64,000 nt of DNA from Ammoniphilus sp. CFH 90114 (GTDB lineage Bacteria > Bacillota > Bacilli > Aneurinibacillales > RAOX-1): positions 310,001 to 374,000 of the forward strand of contig NZ_SDLI01000003.1 of assembly GCF_004123195.1 (NCBI RefSeq), given 5' to 3'. Below are positions 33,229 through 42,132 of the stretch, in pieces. Each line of letters starts with the position of its first letter. The first letter of the stretch is position 1. The notes beneath the pieces are model-generated. The model had not been told where the DNA came from and did no database searches. It worked only from the letters and a program-made list of their open reading frames with translations. A program made the position numbers and the translations under genes.

Positions 33229-35454
33229 TTGAAGAAGTCCCCATTAAAGAAGAGAGCGATTGTAAGTGCTACACTTGTCTTGGGCTTAATAGCACCAATG
33301 GCTAATCCAAACTTGATTTTTGCAAACAATCAAGACATTGTTAACTTCCGAATTATTGGTACTACGGATATTCATGCTAACGTTGTTAACTTTGATTACT
33401 ACAATAATGGTGTTACTAATGCATTCGGATTGTCTAAAGCCGCAACCTTAATCAACCAAGCTCGTACAGAGGTTCCGAACAGCCTTCTCGTAGATAATGG
33501 AGACACGATTCAAGGAAGTCCGCTAGGTGATTATGTGGAAAACAAAGGCTTAGTCAAGCCTGGATATGTTCATCCGGTAATGAGAGCAATGAACCTATTA
33601 AACTATGATGCAGCGACTCCAGGAAACCATGAATTTAACTATGGTATGGAGTTCTTGGATCTTACGCTTAAGGGTGCAGAGTTTCCTTGGGTAAACGGTA
33701 ATGTTTATGATAAGGAAACCGGTAAGAACTATTTCACCCCGTATACGATCCTTGAGCGTCAAGTGGTAGATATGGATGGAGAAACTCATACACTTAAAGT
33801 GGGCGTAACAGGATTTGTTCCTCCTCAAATTTTGAGCTGGGATAAGAAGCACCTTGAAGGAAAACTAGTAGTAGAAGATATTGTAAAATCTGCTAAGGAA
33901 ATCGTTCCACAGATGAAAGCAGCTGGAGCAGATGTCGTAGTAGTTCTTTCTCACTCTGGCATCGCAGAATTTGACCACAACAAGAACTTGAAGGCTTATT
34001 CTGAAGGAATGGAAAATGCCGGTTACTACTTGAGTCAAGTAGAAGGTATTGATGCGATCGTTACAGGGCACCAACACCAAAAGTTCCCTCTAGCTGATAA
34101 TAAAGTGTTCCCTAATGGAAATGGCTTTGATAATGAAAAGGGTACAGTGAATGGCGTACCTACCATTATGCCTGGTTCTTGGGGAGATAACTTAGGTTTA
34201 ATTGACTTAACAATCGAAAAGAAGGATGGCAAGTGGGCGGTAACTGAAAGTAAAGCGCAATTACGTCCGATTGTCGTTAATAAAGAGTCCGTTGCTGATT
34301 CCAATAAAGAAATTGAAGAGGCAGTGAAGGTTGAACATGAAGCTACCATTCAATATATGGCTAGTCCAGTTGGAGAATTGAAGGGTGACTTGAATACATT
34401 TTTTGCACTAGTGCAAGATAATGCTTCTATGGAAATTGTAAATCGTGCACAAAAGGCATATGTAGAAAAAGCCCTAAAGGGTACAGAGTACGAAGGAATT
34501 CCTGTATTATCTGCTGCAGCACCATTTAAGGCAGGTCGCGGTGGTGTAGATAACTACACGAATGTTTCATCCGGAACGATTACTATCAAAAATATTGCTG
34601 ACCTTTACTTGTATGACAACAACGTAGTTACAGCTATCAAGGTTAAGGGTTCTGACATTAAAGAATGGCTAGAGTGGTCTGCTGGTCAGTTTAATCAGAT
34701 TGATCCGAACAGCACAGAAGAACAAAACCTAATCAACTCCAGTTTCCCAACTTATAACTTTGATGTTATTGATGGAGTAACTTATGAGATTGATATAACA
34801 GAGCCTGCTAAATACGATAATGGCCAAGCGGTTATTAACCCAACAGCGAACCGTATCAAGAATCTTAAGTTTGATGGTAAGGCTCTTGATCCAAACATGG
34901 AGTTCGTTGTAGCGACCAATGACTACCGTGCAAGTACAGGAAAGTTAGTCAATCCAGGAGGAGTAAACACCATCCTTAACTCTCCTGATTCTAATCGCCA
35001 AGCAGTAATGGAATATGTAGTAACGAATAAGGTTGTTGATGCTTCTGTAAACAACAACTGGAAGTTCTCTACTATTAATGGAAAAGTAAATGTTACTTTC
35101 CCTTCTAATCCAAAAGGAGAAGAGCTTGCTAAACAAGTAGATCATATTACGTATACTGGAAAAACTGACGATAAGGGCTTTGGTATCTTTAGCATTGACT
35201 TAAGTGGTCCAGCTGCAGAAGAGGCGAAGACTCCAGCACCAGTTGTAACTCCGGCTCCTGTACAAGTATCTGCTCAAGTACCAGCAGTGGCTGCTGAGAA
35301 GACTCATGTTGTTCAAAAAGGTGAAAACCTATGGGCAATTGCGAAGAAGCACTATGGTAAAGGGTCTGCTTTCACCAAGATTGTTAAAGCAAATCAAGGC
35401 AAGATCAAGGCTGGATTCTTAATTCAACCAGGACAACAATTATTAATTCCTTAA
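33229..35454 (+). CDS. Secreted 2',3'-cyclic-nucleotide phosphodiesterase/nucleotidase with LysM anchor (CpdB-like)
   Basis: This 741-residue exported protein has a signal peptide (1-30), a calcineurin-like metallophosphatase domain (about 35-370; TTDIHA, DNGDTIQG, GNHEFNYG, TGHQHQKFP supply the dimetal ligands), a 5'-nucleotidase C-terminal domain (about 380-650), an Ala/Pro linker and a C-terminal LysM domain (about 693-741; THVVQKGENLWAIA) that binds peptidoglycan. It removes phosphate from extracellular nucleotides, giving nucleosides for the adjacent importer. The start is TTG 33229, with GAGGAGG upstream. LysM replaces the sortase or S-layer anchors seen elsewhere. Confidence 0.92.
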   Translation: MKKSPLKKRAIVSATLVLGLIAPMANPNLIFANNQDIVNFRIIGTTDIHANVVNFDYYNNGVTNAFGLSKAATLINQARTEVPNSLLVDNGDTIQGSPLGDYVENKGLVKPGYVHPVMRAMNLLNYDAATPGNHEFNYGMEFLDLTLKGAEFPWVNGNVYDKETGKNYFTPYTILERQVVDMDGETHTLKVGVTGFVPPQILSWDKKHLEGKLVVEDIVKSAKEIVPQMKAAGADVVVVLSHSGIAEFDHNKNLKAYSEGMENAGYYLSQVEGIDAIVTGHQHQKFPLADNKVFPNGNGFDNEKGTVNGVPTIMPGSWGDNLGLIDLTIEKKDGKWAVTESKAQLRPIVVNKESVADSNKEIEEAVKVEHEATIQYMASPVGELKGDLNTFFALVQDNASMEIVNRAQKAYVEKALKGTEYEGIPVLSAAAPFKAGRGGVDNYTNVSSGTITIKNIADLYLYDNNVVTAIKVKGSDIKEWLEWSAGQFNQIDPNSTEEQNLINSSFPTYNFDVIDGVTYEIDITEPAKYDNGQAVINPTANRIKNLKFDGKALDPNMEFVVATNDYRASTGKLVNPGGVNTILNSPDSNRQAVMEYVVTNKVVDASVNNNWKFSTINGKVNVTFPSNPKGEELAKQVDHITYTGKTDDKGFGIFSIDLSGPAAEEAKTPAPVVTPAPVQVSAQVPAVAAEKTHVVQKGENLWAIAKKHYGKGSAFTKIVKANQGKIKAGFLIQPGQQLLIP

Positions 35455-35462
35455 TAGAGACT

Positions 35463-35489
35463 AGGCATGATTCGTTAAGAATCATGCCT
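35463..35489 (+). terminator. Terminator after the nucleotidase gene
   Basis: AGGCATGATTC pairs perfectly with GAATCATGCCT around GTTAA, followed by TTCTTTTTT. Confidence 0.88.
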
Positions 35490-35575
35490 TTCTTTTTTCT
35501 CATTTAAAGGATTTTTGCGGAATCAGGATTTATGGTCTTAAAAAACAAATACTAGGAGTAACAAGGAGGGAGTTT

Positions 35576-35827
35576 ATGGAGTTCTTTGGGAATCGTTTAA
35601 CGGATGATCAAGTAAAAACGATTGTTGAAGCTTATATGGAAATTCGGTATGGGGATTTAGAGCTTGAACCAAGCCAAGAGGATATACGTTTTGCCTTGAA
35701 GCATTATTTAAAGAGGATGTTGGAAGAGCCTGAAATCTTCGTGCATCAAAATGATCATGGAGAATGGGTATGGGATATTGTAGAGGGTGAATTAGAGGAT
35801 GAGGCCTTTTACGAACACCTCAATTAA
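35576..35827 (+). CDS. Hypothetical acidic 83-residue protein
   Basis: This small soluble protein has a strong negative charge and likely three helices (DDQVKTIVEAYMEIRYGDLELEPSQ in the first half), ending in a Trp-containing acidic tail (WVWDIVEGELEDE). GGAGGGAG precedes the ATG. It lies 66 bp upstream of tadA on the same strand. I do not recognise the family. Confidence 0.7.
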   Translation: MEFFGNRLTDDQVKTIVEAYMEIRYGDLELEPSQEDIRFALKHYLKRMLEEPEIFVHQNDHGEWVWDIVEGELEDEAFYEHLN

Positions 35828-36385
<558 letters not shown>

Positions 36386-36430
36386 TTTCTTGATTCAGCC
36401 TATGTTAACATATTTCTTGTTCTATCATAC

Positions 36431-36521
36431 GGAGGCGTACCCAAGAGGCTGAAGGGGGCTGACTCGAAATCAGCTAGGGCGTTCACGCGTCGCGGGGGTT
36501 CAAATCCTCTCGCCTCCGCCA
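36431..36521 (+). tRNA. tRNA-Ser (CGA)
   Basis: This is a class II tRNA with a long variable arm (AGGGCGTTCACGCGTC region), acceptor GGAGGCG/CGCCTCC, anticodon CGA in loop CTCGAAA and an encoded CCA. Confidence 0.94.
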
Positions 36522-36540
36522 TACATATTTATGAATTGCA

Positions 36541-36566
36541 ACCACCGAGGATTTCGGTGGTTTTTT
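36541..36566 (+). terminator. Terminator of tRNA-Ser
   Basis: ACCACCGA and TCGGTGGT pair around GGATT, with six T following. Confidence 0.88.
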
Positions 36567-36647
36567 ACATACCTACTATAGGGTACACTGGAAGACATTT
36601 ACGGGATTATGTTTATTGGTGGTGGACTAAGGCTGAATCAGCAGAGT

Positions 36648-36834
36648 ACTAACGGTAAAAACTTCCCTTATTCTAAAGAAAAGAGGGTTTTGAGTGTAAA
36701 TAGGGTAAATTTTTTCCGTTATTCCTTCTAAAATTTATTTGTAACCGCTTACATCCGTTGATAAGAGAAAATTATTCCGTAATATAAGGCTTTTTAAGTG
36801 CAAAATCAAGAATAGCGGAAAATTGTTCCGTTAT
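36648..36834. repeat. Array of four imperfect palindromes (copy 2)
   Basis: Units start at about 36648, 36699, 36760 and 36811 (spacing 51, 61, 51 bp). The best unit, 36811-36834, is AATAGCGGAAAATTGTTCCGTTAT. The layout matches the array at 11455-11640, while the spacers between units differ. No ORF covers it. Confidence 0.7.
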
Positions 36835-36856
36835 ACAACTTTGATCGAATTCAAAC

Positions 36857-36915
36857 AAAAAAAGCCCCAATCCTGGGGCGAAACTCTCAACGCTAAACAA
36901 CCGTTTAGTTTAGCT
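36857..36915 (-). ncRNA. Candidate small RNA, copy 2 of a pair
   Basis: On the minus strand a TATAAT -10 (36927-36922) precedes GCTAAAC (36914-36908) paired with GTTTAGC (36898-36892), with ACGG in the loop, then TTGAGAGTTTC and a terminator GCCCC/GGGGC (36879-36864) with seven T. The predicted RNA is about 59 nt. It shares the hairpin arms, ACGG and GAGAGTT with the candidate at 24522-24605. No minus-strand gene follows it, so it is not a leader here. Confidence 0.5.
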
Positions 36916-37081
36916 ATAGCTATTATAGATGATTAGGCGATGATAATCATCATAAATATTTTTCCTAAGCGCATTTTCTTTTGAAGATTTCACGTAATGT
37001 ACATAATAGACTCTATATGTTTATATATATATCCATTACTATAAGAGTATAAATGGGGAAAGTGAATTAAAGGGGAAAAAT

Positions 37082-38167
37082 ATGAGATTAGTGTCGATTG
37101 TCAACTGTGAATCGGGGATGGTGTTGGCTAAGACGATTTATCATGAATCAGGAAGAAAATTGTTGGGGGAAGGATTCGAATTATCAGATAAAGCCATAAA
37201 TCGTCTAGAAGAGCAGGGAATTACTCATCTCTATATTAAAGATGGGATAACGGATGATATTTTTGTGGAGGATGCTATTCCACTTGAGGTTAGAAGAGAA
37301 GCGGTCATTACGATTCACACGCATTTTGAGGCAATACAGGATGGACAGAAGGGTGCCATATTTCATTCCAGAATGATAAAGGATTTTAAACGGATATTAG
37401 ATCTTCTGATATCTGAGATTAAAGGGACTAAATCGGTGATGAATTTATTATCCCATATTCAAGTCCGAGATCATTATGTGTTCTCCCATTCTTTGAATGT
37501 TACACTCTACACACTCGCTGTGGCAACGAAGCGGGGATTTAATGATAAGCAGCTCTATGAGATTGGCTTAGGTGGATTGCTGCATGATATAGGGAAGATG
37601 ATGATTCCCTCGGAAATACTGCATAAACCCGGAAGGCTGACAGATGAAGAGTTTGATGAGATTAAGAAGCATTCGGAGTACGGTTTTGAGCTTTTAAGAA
37701 AACAGGTAGATATCCCGCTTCTATCCGCTCATTGCGCCTTGCAGCATCATGAGAAATGGAATGGTAAAGGTTATCCAAGGGGATTAGCTGGAGAGCAAAT
37801 TCATCCCTATGCCCGTACAATGGCTGTTGGCGATGTGTTTGATGCTCTTACGACACATCGTGTTTATCGTCGAGCTATGTTGCCGCATGAAGCAATGGAG
37901 ATCATCTATGCTGATACGAATACCCATTTCGAGCAGGGGGTAGTAGAACTATTCCGCAGGACAATTGCGATTTATCCTGTAGGGGTAACCGTGAAGTTGA
38001 ACTCCGGTGAGACCGCAGTTGTCGTAGGGTATAATGAGCACTCGCCAAGTCGTCCCTTAGTGAGAGTGATAAAGGATCCAGCAGGGAATCCATTAGCGTC
38101 TCATTATGAATTGGATTTATTAAAAGATCTTTCATGTATGATTATAGAATGTGACGCTATTCTTTAA
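37082..38167 (+). CDS. HD-GYP domain protein, probable c-di-GMP phosphodiesterase
   Basis: This 361-residue cytoplasmic protein has an N-terminal region of about 120 residues, then an HD-GYP domain (about 125-290). Metal and catalytic motifs are HSLNVT, LLHDIGKM, HHEKWNGKGYPRGLAGEQI and DVFDALTTHR, all intact. A small C-terminal beta-rich module follows (about 300-355). It should hydrolyse c-di-GMP, complementing the GGDEF-EAL protein at 25 kb. AAAGGGG precedes the ATG. A weak hairpin at 38242-38261 follows. Confidence 0.9.
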   Translation: MRLVSIVNCESGMVLAKTIYHESGRKLLGEGFELSDKAINRLEEQGITHLYIKDGITDDIFVEDAIPLEVRREAVITIHTHFEAIQDGQKGAIFHSRMIKDFKRILDLLISEIKGTKSVMNLLSHIQVRDHYVFSHSLNVTLYTLAVATKRGFNDKQLYEIGLGGLLHDIGKMMIPSEILHKPGRLTDEEFDEIKKHSEYGFELLRKQVDIPLLSAHCALQHHEKWNGKGYPRGLAGEQIHPYARTMAVGDVFDALTTHRVYRRAMLPHEAMEIIYADTNTHFEQGVVELFRRTIAIYPVGVTVKLNSGETAVVVGYNEHSPSRPLVRVIKDPAGNPLASHYELDLLKDLSCMIIECDAIL

Positions 38168-38241
38168 TATGGATATGAATAATATCGGAAGAATCGACAG
38201 ATAATAAGACTCAAGATAAGATGAGGTTTCAAGCCACGTCT

Positions 38242-38261
38242 CTCTACATACTAATGTAGAG
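38242..38261 (+). terminator. Weak terminator after the HD-GYP gene
   Basis: CTCTACAT (38242-38249) pairs with ATGTAGAG (38254-38261). The following tract GGATTTGCATTTATT is only moderately T-rich. Confidence 0.4.
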
Positions 38262-38300
38262 GGATTTGCATTTATTCCAAAATTTAAGTTCCTAAAATCC

Positions 38301-38330
38301 TTGAATCTACCGTGATGTTTATGTTATGCT
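38301..38330 (+). promoter_or_regulatory. Probable promoter of the SRP RNA gene
   Basis: TTGAAT (38301-38306), 18 bp and TATGCT (38325-38330) lie about 50 bp upstream of the mature RNA, consistent with a 5'-processed precursor. Confidence 0.4.
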
Positions 38331-38379
38331 TACTAAGCAACCAAATGAGGTTGTACCTTTTACTATCGTGTATAAGCTT

Positions 38380-38647
38380 GTCGTGCTAGATGGGGAGATG
38401 GCGGTGCCCTGTAACCCGCAATCCGCCTTAGCGGGGTTGAATTCCCATTGAAGGTGCGCTTCATGTAAGGTCTGCCTTATGCAAGTGGTGTTGACAACTG
38501 GGTCCTGCGCAACAGGAACCCATGAACCTGGTCAGGTCCGGAAGGAAGCAGCCATAAGTGGATCATTCTGTGTGCCGCAGGGTAGCCTGGTTCGAGCTAA
38601 CTACATGAGTAACGCTTGGTTGGTCGTATCGACAATGGGTGCACGGC
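38380..38647 (+). ncRNA. ffs: Signal recognition particle RNA (small cytoplasmic RNA, Bacillus type)
   Basis: The helix 8 signature GGTCAGGTCCGGAAGGAAGC is present near 38533-38552, and the ends GTCGTGC and GCACGGC pair to close the molecule. The length of about 268 nt matches the long Bacillus scRNA with an Alu domain, not the 114-nt enteric form. It works with Ffh in co-translational targeting to the membrane. The position before dnaX is conserved. Exact ends are set by the closing pairs and may differ by a few bases. Confidence 0.95.
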
Positions 38648-38660
38648 ATAATTTTTATAG

Positions 38661-38693
38661 AAGGACTATCCTCTAGAAGGATAGTCCTTTTTA
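38661..38693 (+). terminator. Terminator of the SRP RNA gene
   Basis: AAGGACTATCCT (38661-38672) and AGGATAGTCCTT (38678-38689) pair perfectly, followed by T. Confidence 0.9.
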
Positions 38694-38782
38694 CATACCA
38701 AAAAAAGCCTATGATGGTTTGTTAATTTAAAAACATCTATAGTATACTTATACTATTGAATATGAGATTTGGAGTGTCCATT

Positions 38783-40489
38783 ATGGCATACCGAGCGTTA
38801 TACCGGGTATTCCGTCCACAGACGTTTCAGGATGTGGTAGGTCAGGAGCATATCACCAAAACATTACAGAATGCATTAAGAGAACAAAGATTTTCACATG
38901 CATACTTGTTCAGTGGACCAAGGGGAACAGGGAAGACTAGTGCGGCCAAGATTCTGGCCAAAGCGGTCAATTGTCAACAAGGACCTGCTCCAGAGCCTTG
39001 TAATGAGTGTGCAGCTTGTAAAGGAATTACAGAGGGTTCGGTTGTCGACGTCATAGAGATTGATGCCGCATCTAATCGTGGTGTTGAAGAAATTCGTGAC
39101 GTTCGAGACAAGGTTAAATATGCCCCTTCTGAAGTCCGCTTTAAAGTGTACATTATTGATGAAGTACACATGTTAACAACAGAGGCTTTCAACGCCCTGC
39201 TTAAAACATTAGAAGAACCTCCAGGGCATGTTATTTTTATTTTGGCTACTACAGAGCCACACCGTCTTCCTGCTACTATTATTTCGCGTTGCCAGAGATT
39301 TGACTTTCGAAGCATCTCGGCTAAGGCAATGATGGATCGTCTTCGCTATATTGCAGCTACGGAGAATGTGGAGATATCGGATCAGGCTCTTGCCTTGATG
39401 TCTCGTGTATCTGAAGGTGGGATGCGCGATGTATTAAGCCTTTTTGATCAAGTTCTCTCGTATTCAGGGAATAAAGTAGAAGTAGACGACGTCATTTTGG
39501 TTACTGGTGTTGTATCCCAGTCGGTGCTTGCAGAGGTTACTGAACTCGTTCGTCAAAAGAATGCCTCTGGGTTACTGGAAGTACTACAACGAGTCATTTC
39601 AGAAGGGAAAAACTCTGAGCAGTTCCTTAATGATCTTCTGATGTATTTCCGAGATCTCTTGTTGTATAAGACAGCTCCTAAGTTAGATGAGTTGCAACAC
39701 CGCCTCATGGGTGATGACCAATTCCATGGATTGTCACAAAGCTTCACTCATCCCTTCCTCTATTCTATAATTGAAAAGTTGAGCAAGGTAAGCCAAGACA
39801 TGAAGTGGGCTAGTCATCCTAAGATTGTTCTAGAAATGGGACTAATTCGTTTGTTAGAATCTGAAGGGAACTCTGAACAACCTAAAGAGGCAGCAACGAA
39901 TGCTAGTGTGGAAGATCTTCTCCAGAGAATTAATCAACTTGAACAAAGATTAAATCAAGTGGGCCAAGTGGCAGTTAGTACGCCCGCAGCGGAGGTCATG
40001 GAAACCCCACGAAAAGAAGCGATGAGACGTGTAGGTATGCCTTCAACAGTGAGGATTTCAGAAAACCGTATTCGGGAAGTGGCTGCGGGGTCTGAACCTG
40101 AAGGGTTAAGGAAAATAACCGGCCTATGGTCAGATGTCTTGAATCGAATTAAGAAGAAGAAAATTCAGGTTCATGCGTGGCTCTTAGATGGAGTACCAGT
40201 TGCTGTTGGTTCAGGGGGATTAGTTGTCAGCTTTAAGAGTGCGATCCACCGGGAGACAACAGAGAAGCCTCAACACCGTCAAATTATCGAAGAAGTGTTA
40301 CAGTCGGTGTGGGGACAGAGGCTTGATCTTCTGACCTTGATGGAAAATCAATGGCAGGAAATCGAAGCTACAACAAGGTCTACAGGGGCATCAGAGCCCC
40401 AAGGCGAGGAGAATAAGGAAGAATCAGATCCATTTCTCGATGAAGCGATTAAACTAGTTGGTGAACATCTCATCCATATTAAGGATTAA
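38783..40489 (+). CDS. dnaX: DNA polymerase III subunit gamma/tau
   Basis: This 568-residue clamp-loader ATPase loads the beta clamp and organises the replisome. Walker A is GPRGTGKTS, a zinc module is CNECAACKG, Walker B is IDEVHML and the arginine-finger motif is ISRCQRFDF. A coiled and variable tau region follows from about 380. The start is ATG 38783 (MAYRALYRVFRP), with TTTGGAGTG upstream; nine in-frame codons further upstream are not conserved. It heads the block dnaX-ebfC-recR-yaaL-bofA. Confidence 0.97.
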   Translation: MAYRALYRVFRPQTFQDVVGQEHITKTLQNALREQRFSHAYLFSGPRGTGKTSAAKILAKAVNCQQGPAPEPCNECAACKGITEGSVVDVIEIDAASNRGVEEIRDVRDKVKYAPSEVRFKVYIIDEVHMLTTEAFNALLKTLEEPPGHVIFILATTEPHRLPATIISRCQRFDFRSISAKAMMDRLRYIAATENVEISDQALALMSRVSEGGMRDVLSLFDQVLSYSGNKVEVDDVILVTGVVSQSVLAEVTELVRQKNASGLLEVLQRVISEGKNSEQFLNDLLMYFRDLLLYKTAPKLDELQHRLMGDDQFHGLSQSFTHPFLYSIIEKLSKVSQDMKWASHPKIVLEMGLIRLLESEGNSEQPKEAATNASVEDLLQRINQLEQRLNQVGQVAVSTPAAEVMETPRKEAMRRVGMPSTVRISENRIREVAAGSEPEGLRKITGLWSDVLNRIKKKKIQVHAWLLDGVPVAVGSGGLVVSFKSAIHRETTEKPQHRQIIEEVLQSVWGQRLDLLTLMENQWQEIEATTRSTGASEPQGEENKEESDPFLDEAIKLVGEHLIHIKD

Positions 40490-40504
40490 CAAGGAGGAAA
40501 CAAA

Positions 40505-40828
40505 ATGCGTGGCGGAATGGGAAATATGAATAATATGATGAAGCAAGTAAAGAAGATGCAAGAACAGATGATGAAGGCTCAAGAAGAGTTGAAGGAAAAG
40601 ACAGTAGAAGGAACAGCTGGTGGCGGTGTGATTACCGTCGTTGTTAATGGCCACAAGGAAGTAAAAGATGTCAAAATTAAGCCTGAAGTCGTAGATCCTG
40701 ATGATGTAGAAATGCTTCAAGACTTAATCCTTGCAGCGGTCAATGATGCTATGAAGCAAGTAGATGAAATAAACAATAAGGAAATGGGCAAGCTTACAGG
40801 TGGAATGAATATTCCAGGTTTGTTCTAG
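40505..40828 (+). CDS. ebfC: Nucleoid-associated protein YaaK/EbfC
   Basis: This 107-residue YbaB/EbfC family DNA-binding protein has a Met-rich N-terminus ([25 protein letters not shown]) and a conserved central beta sheet ([18 protein letters not shown]). It forms dimers on the nucleoid. Its position between dnaX and recR is conserved across bacteria. It lies 15 bp after dnaX, with AAGGAGG upstream. Confidence 0.95.
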   Translation: MRGGMGNMNNMMKQVKKMQEQMMKAQEELKEKTVEGTAGGGVITVVVNGHKEVKDVKIKPEVVDPDDVEMLQDLILAAVNDAMKQVDEINNKEMGKLTGGMNIPGLF

Positions 40829-40839
40829 GGTGTCCTTAA

Positions 40840-41436
40840 GTGTATTATCCAGAACCCATTGCTAAATTAATTGAAGGATTCAGTAAACTACCGGGAATAG
40901 GCCCAAAAACGGCGACAAGACTCGCTTTTTTCGTCCTCACGATGAAAGAGGATGATTGTATGGACTTAGCAAGAGCCTTAGTAAATGCCAAGCGAAACCT
41001 CTTATACTGCTCCCACTGTCAAAATATTACCGACGTTGATCCGTGTTATATTTGCAGTGATAAGTCTAGAGATGCTTCTTGCATTTGTGTCGTTCAGGAA
41101 CCTAAAGATGTTATTGCTATGGAAAAGACAAGAGAGTTTAAAGGGAAATATCATGTTCTTCATGGAGCGATCTCCCCAATGGATGGAATTGGGCCGGAAG
41201 ATATTCGATTGCCGGAGCTGCTTAATCGATTGAAGGATGATCAGGTACAAGAACTTATTTTAGCTACGAACCCGAATATTGAAGGGGAAGCTACAGCGAT
41301 GTATATCTCCCGACTGATTAAACCGTTCGGAATAAGAGTAACCCGAATCGCTCATGGTCTCCCGGTTGGTGGAGATCTAGAATATGCAGATGAAGTTACG
41401 CTCACGAAGGCCTTAGAAGGTCGAAGAGAATTATAG
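40840..41436 (+). CDS. recR: Recombination mediator RecR
   Basis: This 198-residue protein, acting with RecO and RecF, helps load RecA at gaps. It has a helix-hairpin-helix ([14 protein letters not shown]), a zinc finger (CSHC...CYIC, about 57-72) and a Toprim domain (about 80-175). Translation starts at GTG 40840. It follows ebfC by 11 bp, as in most Firmicutes. Confidence 0.97.
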   Translation: MYYPEPIAKLIEGFSKLPGIGPKTATRLAFFVLTMKEDDCMDLARALVNAKRNLLYCSHCQNITDVDPCYICSDKSRDASCICVVQEPKDVIAMEKTREFKGKYHVLHGAISPMDGIGPEDIRLPELLNRLKDDQVQELILATNPNIEGEATAMYISRLIKPFGIRVTRIAHGLPVGGDLEYADEVTLTKALEGRREL

Positions 41437-41509
41437 GAACTAGTCTTTATTGACTAGTTCTTTTTTTTGTGAGACAAGCGTACCCTGTAATGTGGAGGAG
41501 GGACGGCAT

Positions 41510-41731
41510 ATGATTAAGAAATTAAAAGAAAGTAGATTAGTAAAAAGTAAAGTATTGGAGGAGAGACGAAGACTGTTGCAGGGCATTGACCTGGCCCGAA
41601 GTCAATGGCAGTATGGGCAAATTCATCAGGATCATAATGGGGGGAAGTACCAGCTCTTAGACATCTTGGAACGACGATACATGTACCTCTACCAAATTGC
41701 CAAAAAAAGAAAGCTTCATGCTTTAGAATAG
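41510..41731 (+). CDS. yaaL: YaaL family protein
   Basis: This 73-residue basic, helical protein (DUF2508) is conserved between recR and bofA in Bacillales; its function is unknown. GGAGGAGGG lies before ATG 41510, and the 20 codons upstream in frame are not conserved. Conserved pieces are LLQGIDLARSQW and LLDILERRYMYLY. It is probably cotranscribed with bofA 16 bp downstream. Confidence 0.88.
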   Translation: MIKKLKESRLVKSKVLEERRRLLQGIDLARSQWQYGQIHQDHNGGKYQLLDILERRYMYLYQIAKKRKLHALE

Positions 41732-41747
41732 GAGGTTCGATGCCTAA

Positions 41748-42017
41748 ATGGATGCTTCTCTCGTCTGGTTAATTGTTGCCTTAGGAATTCTTTTCATGGC
41801 GTTAGTTGTAAGTCAATCGGTCTGGAGCCCGCTTCGGTGGATAGGGTATGGTCTGTTTAAAATTGCGGTTGGTGGCGTGCTTTTATTTGTGTTTAATTCC
41901 ATGGCTGGATATTACGATTTCACCATTCCTATTAACCCGATAACAGCTGCAATGTCTGGGTTTCTTGGGCTGCCAGGATTGGTCTCTTTGGTTTTTATTA
42001 AAGCTTTTATTGTATAA
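41748..42017 (+). CDS. bofA: Pro-sigma-K processing inhibitor BofA
   Basis: This 89-residue membrane protein of the outer forespore membrane holds the SpoIVFB protease inactive together with SpoIVFA until the sigma-G signal arrives, so it times mother-cell sigma-K activation. Two or three hydrophobic segments are visible, and the C-terminal NPITAAMSGFLGLPGL is the family hallmark. Length matches B. subtilis BofA. ATAGGAGG lies upstream. A terminator follows at 42032. Confidence 0.93.
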   Translation: MDASLVWLIVALGILFMALVVSQSVWSPLRWIGYGLFKIAVGGVLLFVFNSMAGYYDFTIPINPITAAMSGFLGLPGLVSLVFIKAFIV

Positions 42018-42031
42018 CGAAACAAAAAGTT

Positions 42032-42066
42032 GAGCTCAAGGGATGTTCCCCTGGGCTCTTTTTTTA
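42032..42066 (+). terminator. Terminator after bofA
   Basis: GAGCTCAAGGG and CCCCTGGGCTC form a stem with wobble pairs, followed by seven T. Confidence 0.8.
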
Positions 42067-42132
42067 TCTTGTTATGCTATCTCCCATTCTGGGAAACACT
42101 CAACAATATATAAAGCCTTAGGAGGATAACCG

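Noticed and set aside
36935-36955. Fur-box-like TGATAATCATCA upstream of the small-RNA candidate
   Set aside because: Only about 11 of 15 positions fit the TGATAATNATTATCA model and the sequence is AT-rich, so chance is likely.
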